A stretch of DNA of 22,385 nucleotides, taken from an uncultured Oscillospiraceae bacterium. Its GTDB lineage: Bacteria; Bacillota; Clostridia; Oscillospirales; Ruminococcaceae. The position numbers were made by a program, and so were the translations under genes. The notes under the pieces are model-generated. The model saw only the letters and a program-made list of their open reading frames with translations, was not told where the DNA came from and made no database searches. This document shows, piece by piece, positions 7,622-15,868 of this stretch. Numbering within the stretch: the stretch's first letter is position 1; every line of letters starts with the position of its first letter. Where the stretch lies: assembly GCA_910589145.1 (NCBI GenBank), contig CAJUSD010000042.1, forward strand, positions 1-22,385, written 5' to 3'.

Positions 7622-8314
7622 TTATAATTCTGTTGTAATAAAATCAACTATATGCTTCACAAAATGTTGTTTGTTCATACGTTCAGGATGTCCTGTCCGA
7701 ATTACTTTAATCTTATTTCCACCTAAAAGACCTATAAAATTCCATAAATGCAAAACTTTATTTCCACATGGGCTATCAACATACTCAGAATCTTCGATTC
7801 CATCAAAAACTATTTTAATCGCTTCATCATAATTTGAATTAGTATAAAACATTATATGTTTTGGCTGCAATAATTCTACTTCTTTTTTTAGAAATAAGGC
7901 ACAGTTAGCTTTTGCAGCCGTAGTACTGGTGTCTGCTGTTTCTGAAGCGTTGCACTTAATCATATTGGTAAGAGCAAACTGCTCCCATGCGCTTTCTTCT
8001 CCATATATTTTATTCATAATTGCCTTGGTATAATTCCAAAAAACCCACCCTGTAGAATAATATAAATCTTCTGCAATCACAGTACCGTCTTCAACAATAT
8101 CACAATATAAATTTTCCTGTCCAAGGCTGCCTCTTGCGGCTTTGCCTATGAATAAAACTTTATATTTACTTTGCGCATATTGCGTCCCTACATGCCATAT
8201 GGATATAGGTTTTGAAAGGTTTGGATCATTTTGTCTACATATCGCACAGTCCTCATTTCTTCCAATCCCATACTGTACATACATATCAAAAATCTGCTTT
8301 TCAAATTGATTCAT
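7622..8314 (-). CDS. putative uracil-DNA-glycosylase-fold protein, unknown role
   Basis: A 230-residue cytoplasmic protein. The layout resembles the uracil-DNA glycosylase superfamily: a first strand KVLFIGKAARG (about residues 52-62), a TNMIKCN segment (about 116-122), a hydrophobic strand HIMFYTN, and a late VIRTGHPERMNK segment where the family has its HPS-like loop. The usual catalytic GQDPYH is absent, so a DNA-repair activity is not established. The N-terminal CAICRQNDP is unusual. AGAGGT lies 6-8 bases before the ATG. Its promoter (8346-8373) has nine consecutive G in the spacer, so expression may vary by slippage. Upstream of it is only the clpC terminator. Confidence 0.55.
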   Translation of the reverse strand: MNQFEKQIFDMYVQYGIGRNEDCAICRQNDPNLSKPISIWHVGTQYAQSKYKVLFIGKAARGSLGQENLYCDIVEDGTVIAEDLYYSTGWVFWNYTKAIMNKIYGEESAWEQFALTNMIKCNASETADTSTTAAKANCALFLKKEVELLQPKHIMFYTNSNYDEAIKIVFDGIEDSEYVDSPCGNKVLHLWNFIGLLGGNKIKVIRTGHPERMNKQHFVKHIVDFITTEL

Positions 8315-8345
8315 AAAATTAACCTCTTTCGTCTACTTTTCAAAA

Positions 8346-8373
8346 AGTATAACATGCCCCCCCCCAATGTCAA
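8346..8373 (-). promoter_or_regulatory. promoter with a G9 tract in its spacer, possibly phase-variable
   Basis: Minus strand perfect -35 TTGACA (8368-8373) and -10 TATACT (8346-8351) preceded by TGT (extended -10). The 16-base spacer contains nine consecutive G (8357-8365 read as C on the plus strand). The -10 is 31 bases before the ATG of the 7622-8314 gene. A gain of one G would give the optimal 17-base spacer. Confidence 0.75.
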
Positions 8374-8445
8374 CAAATCGTATATATTTTTTCCATAATA
8401 ATGCTGATTTTATCAATGATTAGCTGTTGTAATTTAAACAAATTT

Positions 8446-8480
8446 AACAGTCCAGGAATTCCAATCATTCCTGGACTGTT
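8446..8480 (-). terminator. terminator after clpC
   Basis: A perfect 14-bp stem (AACAGTCCAGGAAT with its complement, 7-base loop) begins 6 bases beyond the clpC stop. On the minus strand the downstream tract is only AAATTTGTTT; on the plus strand five T follow the stem, so it may act in both directions. Confidence 0.75.
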
Positions 8481-8486
8481 TTTCCC

Positions 8487-10958
8487 TTAACTAACTACCT
8501 TCTGAAACCGGAACCCTTCCTCTGCATACTTGCAAAGTACCCTGTCCCCCGGTGCAAGGTTATGCTGTAAAATCTGCTCTGCCAGAGGATCCTCTACCTG
8601 GCTGCGGATTACTTTCCTCAACGGCCTCGCCCCATAGGATGGGTCATACCCCATCACCGCCAGACGGCTGACTGCCTCATCGCTGAAAGTAATGGAAATA
8701 TGCAGATCGTCCAGCCGCCCCTTTAACTGCCGCAAAAACTGCTGGGCAATACACCGGACATCCTCCTGGGTCAGCCGCTGGAACAGAATGGTTTCATCAA
8801 TACGGTTCAAAAATTCCGGCCTGAAAGCATCCTTTAACTCCCGCATGACCTGCTGCCGGACAGCCTGATCTGTGGATTCCGGCGTTAAAAAGCCAAGCTG
8901 TTTTCCCTCGGTGAGATACCTCGCCCCCAGATTGGAGGTCATAATAATCAGGGTGTTTTTAAAATTCACCTTTCTGCCCTGGCTGTCGGTAATTGTTCCG
9001 TCCTCTAAAATTTGAAGGAGGATGTTAAAAATATCAGGGTGTGCTTTTTCAATTTCATCCAGCAGCAGCAGACAGTAGGGCTTTCGGCGGACAGCTTCGG
9101 TGAGCTGTCCCCCTTCCCCATATCCCACATAGCCGGGTGGCGACCCGATCAACCGGGAAACTGTATGCTTTTCCATATACTCGGACATATCCAGCCGGAC
9201 AATCGCCTTTTCATCAGCGAACAGGCAGGCTGCCAGAGCCTTGCACAGCTCTGTTTTTCCCACTCCCGTAGGTCCCAGGAACAGGAATGATCCCAAAGGA
9301 CGCCCAGGGTCTCCCAACCCGATCCTTCCTCTGCGTATCGCACCAGATACCGCTTTAATGGCTTCCGACTGCCCTACAATGCGCCGGCTCAGGCTTTCCT
9401 CCAGGTGGAGAAGCTGCTGGCTCTGTTCTTTGGTCAGGGTGGAAGTGTCGATTCCTGTCATGGAAGACACTACCTTAGCCACATCCTCTGCTGTCACCTC
9501 CCGGCGCAGACGTATCTCCTTTGCGTCGCGGATGTTTTTCAGCTGCTGTACCTGCTTTGCCAGCTCCCGCTCCCGGTCCCGGATGTGGGCGGCCAGCTCA
9601 AAGCTCTGGTTGTGAATGGCGTTTTCCTTCTGCTGCTGGATTTCCCGGAGCTGTTCCTCTTTTTCTCTCAGGCTTTTGGGCGCGCTGAATGTGCAGATGC
9701 GCACCCTGGATGCGGCCTCATCCATCAGGTCAATGGCCTTATCCGGCAGGAACCGGTCCGGCAGATATCGGGCAGAAAGCCTTACCGCCGCCAAAATTGC
9801 TTCGTCGGAGATTACCACATGATGATGCTTTTCGTATCGGTCCTTTATCCCCTTTAATATCCGCACAGCAATATCCTCCGGCGGTTCCTCAATGATAACA
9901 GTCTGGAATCTGCGGTCAAGGGCTGCGTCCTTTTCCACTGTTTTCCGGTACTCCTCAATGGTGGTCGCACCAATCATCTGTAACTCTCCCCTGGCTAGCT
10001 GGGGCTTTAAAATGTTGGCTGCATCAATGGCTCCCTCTGCCGCACCTACGCCGATGATCGTATGCACCTCGTCGATAAACAGGATCACATTTCCTGCATT
10101 TGCGACTTCTTCAAGAATGGTCTTAACCCGCTCCTCAAATTCTCCCCGGTATTTGGTTCCTGCCACCATACAGGTCAAGTCCACCGAGACAATCCTTTTA
10201 TATTGCAGGGAGTCCGGTACATCCCCCTTTATAATCATTTGTGCAAGACCTTCTGCCACAGCAGTCTTTCCAACGCCTGCTTCCCCGATCAAACAGGGAT
10301 TGTTTTTGCTGCGCCGGGATAAAATCTGTACCACCCGTTCCAGTTCCCGATCCCTGCCAATTACAGGATCAAGCATATTCTCCTGGGCCATCCAGGTTAA
10401 ATCCTTGCTGAATTTATCCAGCAGCGGCGTTTTTGTCGCCGGCCTGACGGCTTTCGCCATGGGCCTTTTCCCCCTTCCTATCCCAAGACTGTTTGAAGCG
10501 TCTGGAAGCTCCCGAAGCTCTCCATCCAGGGTGTCCATGAGAAATTGATATAACAGTTCATGGTTTACATTTAATTCGTTTAAAAACCGTACCGCATAGC
10601 TGTCCGTTTCCAACAGCAGCGCCATTAAAAGGTGTTCGGTCCCCACCATGGGCTGATCCATCAGCCGCGCCTGGCCGGAGGCGTTTTCCAGAATCCGGCG
10701 GCTGCGCTCGGTAAGGTTTTCCAGCGTCAGGGAAGTGGTCATCCCTTTTCCCACTGTCCGCACCAGTTGGCGGACTACCTTGTCGTAATCGACATTTTTT
10801 TGTGCGAGAACAACATAGGCCACCCCGCTGTGTTCGCGGAGCAGGCCCAGCAGGAGATGTTCGCTTCCAATATAGGTATGGCCCAATATAGACGCCTGGG
10901 TCATTGCGTGGTTGACCGCGCTGTTTGCCTTTGGAGTAAAGCTAGGGAACTTATACAC
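8487..10958 (-). CDS. clpC: ClpC-type AAA+ protein unfoldase
   Basis: An 823-residue Hsp100 unfoldase that feeds proteins to the ClpP peptidase in the cytoplasm. Domains in order: two Clp_N repeats (1-150), AAA1 with Walker A GEAGVGKT (225-232) and Walker B ILFIDEVHT (292-300), a UVR-bearing middle segment (430-470), AAA2 with Walker A GPTGVGKT (562-569) and Walker B LLLLDEIEK (630-638), a KQLGF loop (686-690) matching the IGF-type ClpP-binding loop, and the ClpB_D2-small domain. The UVR segment and length mark it as ClpC, not ClpA or ClpB. Start is GTG at 10958 with AAGGGTGAT 5 bases upstream. No ctsR, mcsA or mcsB is next to it, and I see no CtsR-type or CIRCE operator upstream. Confidence 0.96.
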   Translation of the reverse strand: MYKFPSFTPKANSAVNHAMTQASILGHTYIGSEHLLLGLLREHSGVAYVVLAQKNVDYDKVVRQLVRTVGKGMTTSLTLENLTERSRRILENASGQARLMDQPMVGTEHLLMALLLETDSYAVRFLNELNVNHELLYQFLMDTLDGELRELPDASNSLGIGRGKRPMAKAVRPATKTPLLDKFSKDLTWMAQENMLDPVIGRDRELERVVQILSRRSKNNPCLIGEAGVGKTAVAEGLAQMIIKGDVPDSLQYKRIVSVDLTCMVAGTKYRGEFEERVKTILEEVANAGNVILFIDEVHTIIGVGAAEGAIDAANILKPQLARGELQMIGATTIEEYRKTVEKDAALDRRFQTVIIEEPPEDIAVRILKGIKDRYEKHHHVVISDEAILAAVRLSARYLPDRFLPDKAIDLMDEAASRVRICTFSAPKSLREKEEQLREIQQQKENAIHNQSFELAAHIRDRERELAKQVQQLKNIRDAKEIRLRREVTAEDVAKVVSSMTGIDTSTLTKEQSQQLLHLEESLSRRIVGQSEAIKAVSGAIRRGRIGLGDPGRPLGSFLFLGPTGVGKTELCKALAACLFADEKAIVRLDMSEYMEKHTVSRLIGSPPGYVGYGEGGQLTEAVRRKPYCLLLLDEIEKAHPDIFNILLQILEDGTITDSQGRKVNFKNTLIIMTSNLGARYLTEGKQLGFLTPESTDQAVRQQVMRELKDAFRPEFLNRIDETILFQRLTQEDVRCIAQQFLRQLKGRLDDLHISITFSDEAVSRLAVMGYDPSYGARPLRKVIRSQVEDPLAEQILQHNLAPGDRVLCKYAEEGFRFQKVVS

Positions 10959-10988
10959 GGTTCATCACCCTTCCCCCTTTCAAAGCTG

Positions 10989-11009
10989 ATGCCTGCCAAA
11001 TTCAGGCAT
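10989..11009. repeat. 7-bp inverted repeat in the clpC leader
   Basis: ATGCCTG (10989-10995) and CAGGCAT (11003-11009) are exact reverse complements with a 7-base loop, between clpC and the divergent ADP-ribosylglycohydrolase gene. Role unknown; the lack of a T tract argues against a terminator. Confidence 0.45.
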
Positions 11010-11129
11010 ACTGCCCATACATAATATGGTCGTAAAAAATTGGTTTATGCCTGTACACCCTGGGAAAAGTCCAATATGTAAATTCAGCGAGAAAATAGAG
11101 CGCTTTCTTTTTTGTCCCTGTTTTATAAC

Positions 11130-11159
11130 TTGCTTTTTTTATCCATGGTGTGATAAAAT
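11130..11159 (+). promoter_or_regulatory. promoter of the ADP-ribosylglycohydrolase operon
   Basis: TTGCTT (11130-11135) and TAAAAT (11154-11159) with an 18-base spacer, about 30 bases before the TTG start at 11191. Its position makes the upstream in-frame ATG at 11026 an untranscribed, unlikely start. Confidence 0.6.
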
Positions 11160-11190
11160 TTTTATAAATTGGGAAAGGTGGTGTTCTGTT

Positions 11191-12144
11191 TTGAATTTGG
11201 ATATCGTAAAAAGCGCTGTTCTGGGTCTTGTGGTCGGAGACGCTTTGGGAGTGCCAGCAGAATTTATGAACCGGGAGGAATTAACAAAGTCCCCAATAGT
11301 CGAAATGAGAGGATACGGTACACACTCCCAACCAGCTGGTACCTGGTCTGACGATTCCTCTATGATGCTGTGCTTGTTGAAAAGCCTGTCCAAAGCCTTG
11401 GATTATCAGGATATTATGTCCCGCTTCCTTCGCTGGGCGGAACAGGGCTATATGACCGCTCATGGCGAGGTCTTTGATATGGGGATTTCCACAAGGAAGG
11501 CCCTTGTCAAATTTTCTGAAGGTACTCCTCCGCTGGAATGTGGAGGAACAGATATATACGACAACGGCAACGGTTCCCTAATGCGTATTCTGCCTTTATC
11601 CCTCTGGATCCACGGCAGTATCGGCGCAAACCGCCCATATAATGGTAAAGCATATCAGGTCATTCATAACGTCTCAGCTTTAACCCACGCCCACCCTATC
11701 AGCCTGATCTCCTGCGGAATTTACTGTTCCACAGCCAATGAACTGATCTGTGGCAGAAACGCATCAAGCGACATTCAGAACGGCATTGAAGCAGCAAAAA
11801 ATTATTATCGGTCATTACCGGAATTTTCCGGGTATCTGCATGAATTTGAAAGAGTTGATGCCCATATACTTCAATCCCTGCCTAACGAAAATATAAGCAG
11901 CAGCGGTTTTGTAATACATACCCTGGAGGCTGCGCTGTGGTGTCTTCTTCGCAGCAATGATTATCGCTCCTGTCTTCTGGAAGCTGTCAATCTTGGCGAG
12001 GATACCGATACTGTCGGCGCAGTTGCCGGAGGATTAGCTGGATTAAAATATGGCTGGCAGAAGATCCCGTCAGAATGGCTCAATTCAATCGCAAAGCTGG
12101 ATAAAATACTGAGTCTCTGTGAGGCGTTCAGTGTAAGTATATAA
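11191..12144 (+). CDS. ADP-ribosylglycohydrolase family protein (DraG/ARH-like)
   Basis: A 317-residue cytoplasmic all-helical hydrolase. It has the family start KSAVLGLVVGDALGVPAEF (residues 7-25), the first metal motif TWSDDSSMM (Asp54, Asp55), GNGSLMR (126-132) and the second metal motif GEDTDTVGAVAGGLAG (269-284). DraG/ARH enzymes use two Mg2+ or Mn2+ ions to remove ADP-ribose from arginine, serine or other acceptors; the acceptor here is unknown. I chose TTG at 11191, with AGGTGGTG about 7 bases upstream, because homology begins there; an ATG at 11026 would add 55 residues unlike the family. A 116-residue gene follows 19 bases later in the same operon. Confidence 0.92.
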   Translation: MNLDIVKSAVLGLVVGDALGVPAEFMNREELTKSPIVEMRGYGTHSQPAGTWSDDSSMMLCLLKSLSKALDYQDIMSRFLRWAEQGYMTAHGEVFDMGISTRKALVKFSEGTPPLECGGTDIYDNGNGSLMRILPLSLWIHGSIGANRPYNGKAYQVIHNVSALTHAHPISLISCGIYCSTANELICGRNASSDIQNGIEAAKNYYRSLPEFSGYLHEFERVDAHILQSLPNENISSSGFVIHTLEAALWCLLRSNDYRSCLLEAVNLGEDTDTVGAVAGGLAGLKYGWQKIPSEWLNSIAKLDKILSLCEAFSVSI

Positions 12145-12163
12145 AATAGTAAAAGGAATTTTT

Positions 12164-12514
12164 ATGTTAAAAGACGGTATTGTTCTGGAAGATAATAATG
12201 GTAAGATTGTGATGAACCAATATAGCTTTTGCGAGTTGATAAAGCATTTATTGGTCTATTATGTTGGCATTTCATATGTAAAGGCATCTGAAATAGTGGA
12301 CAGCTCCCATCTCGCAGAACCAATAGAAAGCGCAATGGATGCAGGACTATTAAGCCATGAATATGCTTACTACTGGGCTATGTCCCTTTATTATGGCAAT
12401 AGGTACTGGGAGAAAGGGATCTCCGCACAGCCAGAAGATTTAGCGGCTTATTTTAAATTGGAGGACAGTTTTATGAAACAATTTCATTTAAAAGAGCCCT
12501 TTGAATCAATTTGA
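12164..12514 (+). CDS. unknown 116-aa protein co-transcribed with the ADP-ribosylglycohydrolase
   Basis: I do not recognise this family. The product is acidic and mainly helical, with MNQYSFCELIKHLLVYYVG near the N-terminus and several Tyr/Trp-rich stretches (EYAYYWAMSLYYGNRYW). There is no signal peptide or clear membrane segment. AAAGGA lies 6 bases before the ATG, 19 bases separate it from the upstream gene, and a terminator follows, so it is the last gene of a two-gene operon. An accessory or immunity-like partner of the hydrolase is possible but only inferred. Confidence 0.8.
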   Translation: MLKDGIVLEDNNGKIVMNQYSFCELIKHLLVYYVGISYVKASEIVDSSHLAEPIESAMDAGLLSHEYAYYWAMSLYYGNRYWEKGISAQPEDLAAYFKLEDSFMKQFHLKEPFESI

Positions 12515-12543
12515 AGATATCATTGTTAAAGTAATGAAAAGCG

Positions 12544-12598
12544 AAATGAAATCAGGCGGAAAAGCTGTAAAAGGCTTTCCTGCCTGATTTCATTTTGG
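12544..12598 (+). terminator. terminator of the ADP-ribosylglycohydrolase operon
   Basis: A 14-bp perfect outer stem (AAATGAAATCAGGC at 12544-12557 with its complement at 12582-12595), extended inward by AAAGC/GCTTT. Only four T follow, so it may be weak. Confidence 0.65.
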
Positions 12599-12606
12599 AA
12601 ACCCCC

Positions 12607-12635
12607 TTGACAAACGTACAACATCATGTTATATT
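12607..12635 (+). promoter_or_regulatory. promoter of the BlaI/M56 operon
   Basis: Perfect TTGACA (12607-12612), 17-base spacer, TATATT (12630-12635). The start codon lies 40 bases downstream. Confidence 0.8.
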
Positions 12636-12655
12636 TTAATTGTCAACAACGTGTT
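12620..12655. promoter_or_regulatory. two BlaI-type operator palindromes
   Basis: AACATCATGTT (12620-12630, perfect 5-1-5 palindrome, inside the promoter spacer) and AACAACGTGTT (12645-12655, 4-3-4 palindrome, near the expected transcription start). Each sits in a related longer word ending in TTATA, and the centres are 25 bases apart. They resemble in placement the paired BlaI/MecI operators. Autorepression by the BlaI-type product is inferred. Confidence 0.65.
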
Positions 12656-12674
12656 ATATAAAAGGAGGCATTAC

Positions 12675-13058
12675 ATGATCCAGCAGATATCCGACGCAGA
12701 ACTTGAAATTATGAAAATTGTATGGGGAAACCCATCGGAGGTAACGCTGTTCCCCTACATTATGGAGGGACTTGCAGCCAAAGGCAGGCCATGCCAGAAA
12801 AACACGCTTATTGTTCTCTTATCCCGTCTCATCAATAAAGGCTTTTTAAGCGCGAAAAAAATCGGCCGCCGAAACGAATATACCTCCCTTGTCTCGGAGA
12901 CAGAATATCAGACAGCCCAGACCAAAAGCTTTCTGAATAAAATTTACGAAGGAAACGCAAAGGGGCTTGTTTCCACCCTGATTTCAGGCGACCTTCTGAC
13001 CGGCGAGGAATATGAAGAATTGAAAAAGCTTCTGGAAGAAGGGAAAGAAAAACGATGA
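12675..13058 (+). CDS. BlaI/MecI-family transcriptional repressor
   Basis: A 127-residue winged-helix regulator. ISDAELEIMKIVWG at the start and TLIVLLSRLINKGFLSAKKIGRRNEYTSL across the recognition helix and wing are diagnostic for the BlaI/MecI/CopY group. The C-terminal ~50 residues would form the dimerisation region that is cleaved on induction. The ATG at 12675 has AAAGGAGG 6 bases upstream; an upstream start at 12651 would add residues outside the family. It overlaps the next gene by 4 bases (ATGA). It probably binds the two palindromes in its own promoter. Confidence 0.93.
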   Translation: MIQQISDAELEIMKIVWGNPSEVTLFPYIMEGLAAKGRPCQKNTLIVLLSRLINKGFLSAKKIGRRNEYTSLVSETEYQTAQTKSFLNKIYEGNAKGLVSTLISGDLLTGEEYEELKKLLEEGKEKR

Positions 13059-15787
13059 ACATGATTTTAAAAACATTCCTGTCCATGTCTCTTTCCGGTT
13101 CCCTGCTGATTCTGGCGCTATTTGCCGCCAAGCATTTCTGGAAAGATAAAATCAGCCGGCAATGGCAATATTATATTTGGTTCGTTGTCGTGCTGCGGCT
13201 GCTTCTCCCCTTTGGACCGGAAACCAATCTGATGGGGAAAACCTATCAGGCAATCGACCAGGCAATTACGCAAGCCTCTCCCCTGCCGGTTCAGCCGAGT
13301 GTTCCTGATGTTTCAGGCGTTTCCAGCCTTCCTGCTGCTGCGCAGGAGCAGGACATTCAAAATACGGATAACCCAGCGGAGGAGCCAAAAGCCGCTTATT
13401 CCCTGCAGGAGACTGCATTGTCAGCAGCTGAACATCTCTGGATGATCTGGATGGTTGGTGCATTGCTCCTCCTGATACGGAAGATAACGGTCTACCAAAG
13501 CTTTCTTCGGTATGTAACCGCCGGTTCTTCCCCTATTTCGGATATTAAGCTTTTAGACATGCTCTCCTTGACCGCAGAACAGATGAACATTAAAAAGCCT
13601 GTGGAGCTTTGCATCAATCCCCTGATCTCCTCGCCGCTGCTGACCGGCCTTTTCCACCCCTGCATTGTGCTGCCAAGCACGGACATTTCTGAAAGGGATT
13701 TCCAATATATTGTACTGCACGAATTAACCCATTACAAACGGCGGGATATGTTCTGTAAATGGCTGGTTCAGATAACAGTCTGCCTCCATTGGTTTAATCC
13801 TCTTGTCCATCTCATGGGCCGTGAAATGACCAAAGCATGTGAATTTTCCTGTGATGAAGCAGTTCTTGTCAAAATGGGATGTGACAAAGCGCAGGACTAT
13901 GGAAAAACCCTGCTTGACGCGATGGCGGCAGTCGGAAAGTATAAAGAATCTCTTGGTTCCATTACATTGAGCGGAAATAAACAGCTTCTGAAAGAAAGGT
14001 TAGGCGCGATTATGAAATTTAAGAGGCGGTCAAGGACGGCTAAATTTTTTACCAGCCTTCTGACATTATGGGTTGTTCTGGTTGCGTCCTTTATCGGTAT
14101 TTACAAAATGGAAAACAGTGTCAGCGCATCTGGAATATTCAGCACAACGGACAAACCTTCCCTTTTCGTAAATGTAAGTAGCGCCGCTGTAAATGTGTTG
14201 TCTGCACCAAAAAACGAAAAGATATATGCAGAGTTTAACCAGAATGTTTATAAGGTTGAGGTTTTGATTGACAATCAAAAAAACGAATGGAAGGTTTCCA
14301 TTTCCTGTAAGACAAATACAAACATCAACAGCGAAACCATCAAGCTGTATATCCCTGATATTTCCTATGACAATGTGAACCTGAATGTTGACAATGGGTA
14401 TTTGACCTGTAACCTTTTCCGATCCGGGAATATTATGGGCAATTTCAATATGGCCTCTGTCTTTTTGACTCTGCCGGAGGGCTTTGCCGGATCGGTGGAT
14501 ACAACGACAAACAGCGGCTATTTCCAGTTGGTTTCCAAAGACGATTTCAAAAACTCCTCTGTAACCATTGTCGATAACGGCCGGTGGAGCGAAATTTATA
14601 AGCCAAAGAATTTCAGGAAAAATGGAAACATCTACACATTTTCAGAGGGTACAGGCAGTAATCTTATCAAAGTAACGCAAAAAGGTTCTGGTGTCATGGG
14701 AATTTATACCTCAGATACATTTAACGCCTCCCATTTTGCAAATGAATGGGAGGAGAAATGGATGAATCACTGGCTGGATGAAAACAACCAGATGAATCAG
14801 CATACGCAGTCTGATTTTTCCTCACAGGCAGAGCAATACTATCAATCAGGCAGTCTGCCCCTGTTCCAGATTGCTTTCTCCCAGCTGGATGAAGAAGCGC
14901 AAAACAAATGGCTGGACAGGATTTACACCGATAAGCAGATCATGTTTTGGGGAGCCGCTGTCGGCCTGCTGGATGAGGACTGTGATTTAGTTCTGCGTTA
15001 TGCAGAAAAAATCTACGGGGATGGCAATATCGCCTATTTCTCCGTTCTGGCTAATCACATGAGCAGGAAGATGCTGGAAACGTATCGGGATAAATCCCTG
15101 AAAGACGAAAAGTGGGCGTTCCAGTCCGTTCTGTATGGGGTCCTGGGTCAGAGTGATGAATTTGGCAAATTGGAAGAAGAGAAGGAAAAAGAGTGGGATG
15201 AAGCACAGAAAGTGGAATATCAAGCGGTAGGCGTTACGGTTGATGGCAAAAATTACTACTATCAGGGACAGTTGGTTCACATTTTTCTGGATCAGCGGGC
15301 CAACAAATCCTTTTACACACTGCAAATAAATCCAGCTGGAACAGCTAACATCAAAATACTTCGCAATGCAGATAACAAAATTACAGGTGCCGCCTATATG
15401 ACCAAGGCGGAAGTGGAGAAGCTTTTTGGCGACATGGAGGATGAAGATATTTCACCGGAGGTCATCCCTGTTGATCTGAAATCTGTAACAAACGGAACGG
15501 TTGTCTGGCTGGGGGAATACACCCTATCTGATGGGGATAAAATCCAGTATGATATTTCCGCGGAAATGGGTAAGGGCATGCAGGTTGCCTTTGCCAAGGA
15601 CGAGCAGCGAAACACAGTTTATTATTCTGTACAAAACTTATGCCAGGATGGTGAACCTCTGAAATGCGCCGGGGACTATACCTTTGGCACTCCGGTAAAA
15701 CCTGGAACGTATAAGCTGTTTCTCCGGGCCGCAGATGGAGATTTGGGAAATGTAAAGGGCAGTATTACCCTTACATATGCGGATTAA
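13055..15787 (+). CDS. M56-family (BlaR1/MecR1-like) membrane metallopeptidase with a novel-looking extracellular part
   Basis: A 910-residue receptor-protease. Residues 1-350 form the M56 module: hydrophobic segments near 8-25, 39-52, 128-142 and 331-350, the zinc motif HELTH (222-226) in LHELTHYKRRDM, and ACEFSCDEAVL (261-271) as the second part of the site. In BlaR1 this domain triggers cleavage of the BlaI repressor. The rest differs from BlaR1: instead of a penicillin-binding sensor with SxxK/KTG motifs, residues ~360-500 look like a DUF4097-type beta-helix (LFVNVSSAAVNVLSA and similar strands), then a helical region (~555-720) and a C-terminal beta region (~725-910). The signal sensed is therefore probably not a beta-lactam. 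Translation is coupled to the repressor by the 4-base overlap. Confidence 0.9.
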   Translation: MNMILKTFLSMSLSGSLLILALFAAKHFWKDKISRQWQYYIWFVVVLRLLLPFGPETNLMGKTYQAIDQAITQASPLPVQPSVPDVSGVSSLPAAAQEQDIQNTDNPAEEPKAAYSLQETALSAAEHLWMIWMVGALLLLIRKITVYQSFLRYVTAGSSPISDIKLLDMLSLTAEQMNIKKPVELCINPLISSPLLTGLFHPCIVLPSTDISERDFQYIVLHELTHYKRRDMFCKWLVQITVCLHWFNPLVHLMGREMTKACEFSCDEAVLVKMGCDKAQDYGKTLLDAMAAVGKYKESLGSITLSGNKQLLKERLGAIMKFKRRSRTAKFFTSLLTLWVVLVASFIGIYKMENSVSASGIFSTTDKPSLFVNVSSAAVNVLSAPKNEKIYAEFNQNVYKVEVLIDNQKNEWKVSISCKTNTNINSETIKLYIPDISYDNVNLNVDNGYLTCNLFRSGNIMGNFNMASVFLTLPEGFAGSVDTTTNSGYFQLVSKDDFKNSSVTIVDNGRWSEIYKPKNFRKNGNIYTFSEGTGSNLIKVTQKGSGVMGIYTSDTFNASHFANEWEEKWMNHWLDENNQMNQHTQSDFSSQAEQYYQSGSLPLFQIAFSQLDEEAQNKWLDRIYTDKQIMFWGAAVGLLDEDCDLVLRYAEKIYGDGNIAYFSVLANHMSRKMLETYRDKSLKDEKWAFQSVLYGVLGQSDEFGKLEEEKEKEWDEAQKVEYQAVGVTVDGKNYYYQGQLVHIFLDQRANKSFYTLQINPAGTANIKILRNADNKITGAAYMTKAEVEKLFGDMEDEDISPEVIPVDLKSVTNGTVVWLGEYTLSDGDKIQYDISAEMGKGMQVAFAKDEQRNTVYYSVQNLCQDGEPLKCAGDYTFGTPVKPGTYKLFLRAADGDLGNVKGSITLTYAD

Positions 15788-15834
15788 ATCCTGTTTTTTA
15801 TTGATAAGAAGACAAAATCAGCGTAAAGCATCCG

Positions 15835-15868
15835 ATCCTCAGGTTTTTAAAAGGCCTGGGGATTTTTC
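15835..15868 (+). terminator. terminator of the BlaI/M56 operon
   Basis: ATCCTCAGG (15835-15843) pairs with CCTGGGGAT (15855-15863) with one G-T pair; T residues follow (15863-15867). Confidence 0.75.

Noticed and set aside
9405..9857. 150-codon and similar plus-strand frames antisense to clpC
   Set aside because: They follow the codon periodicity of clpC and encode no recognisable domain.
11026..11190. ATG-initiated N-terminal extension of the ADP-ribosylglycohydrolase
   Set aside because: The promoter at 11130-11159 lies inside it, no ribosome binding site precedes it, and the family starts at the TTG at 11191.
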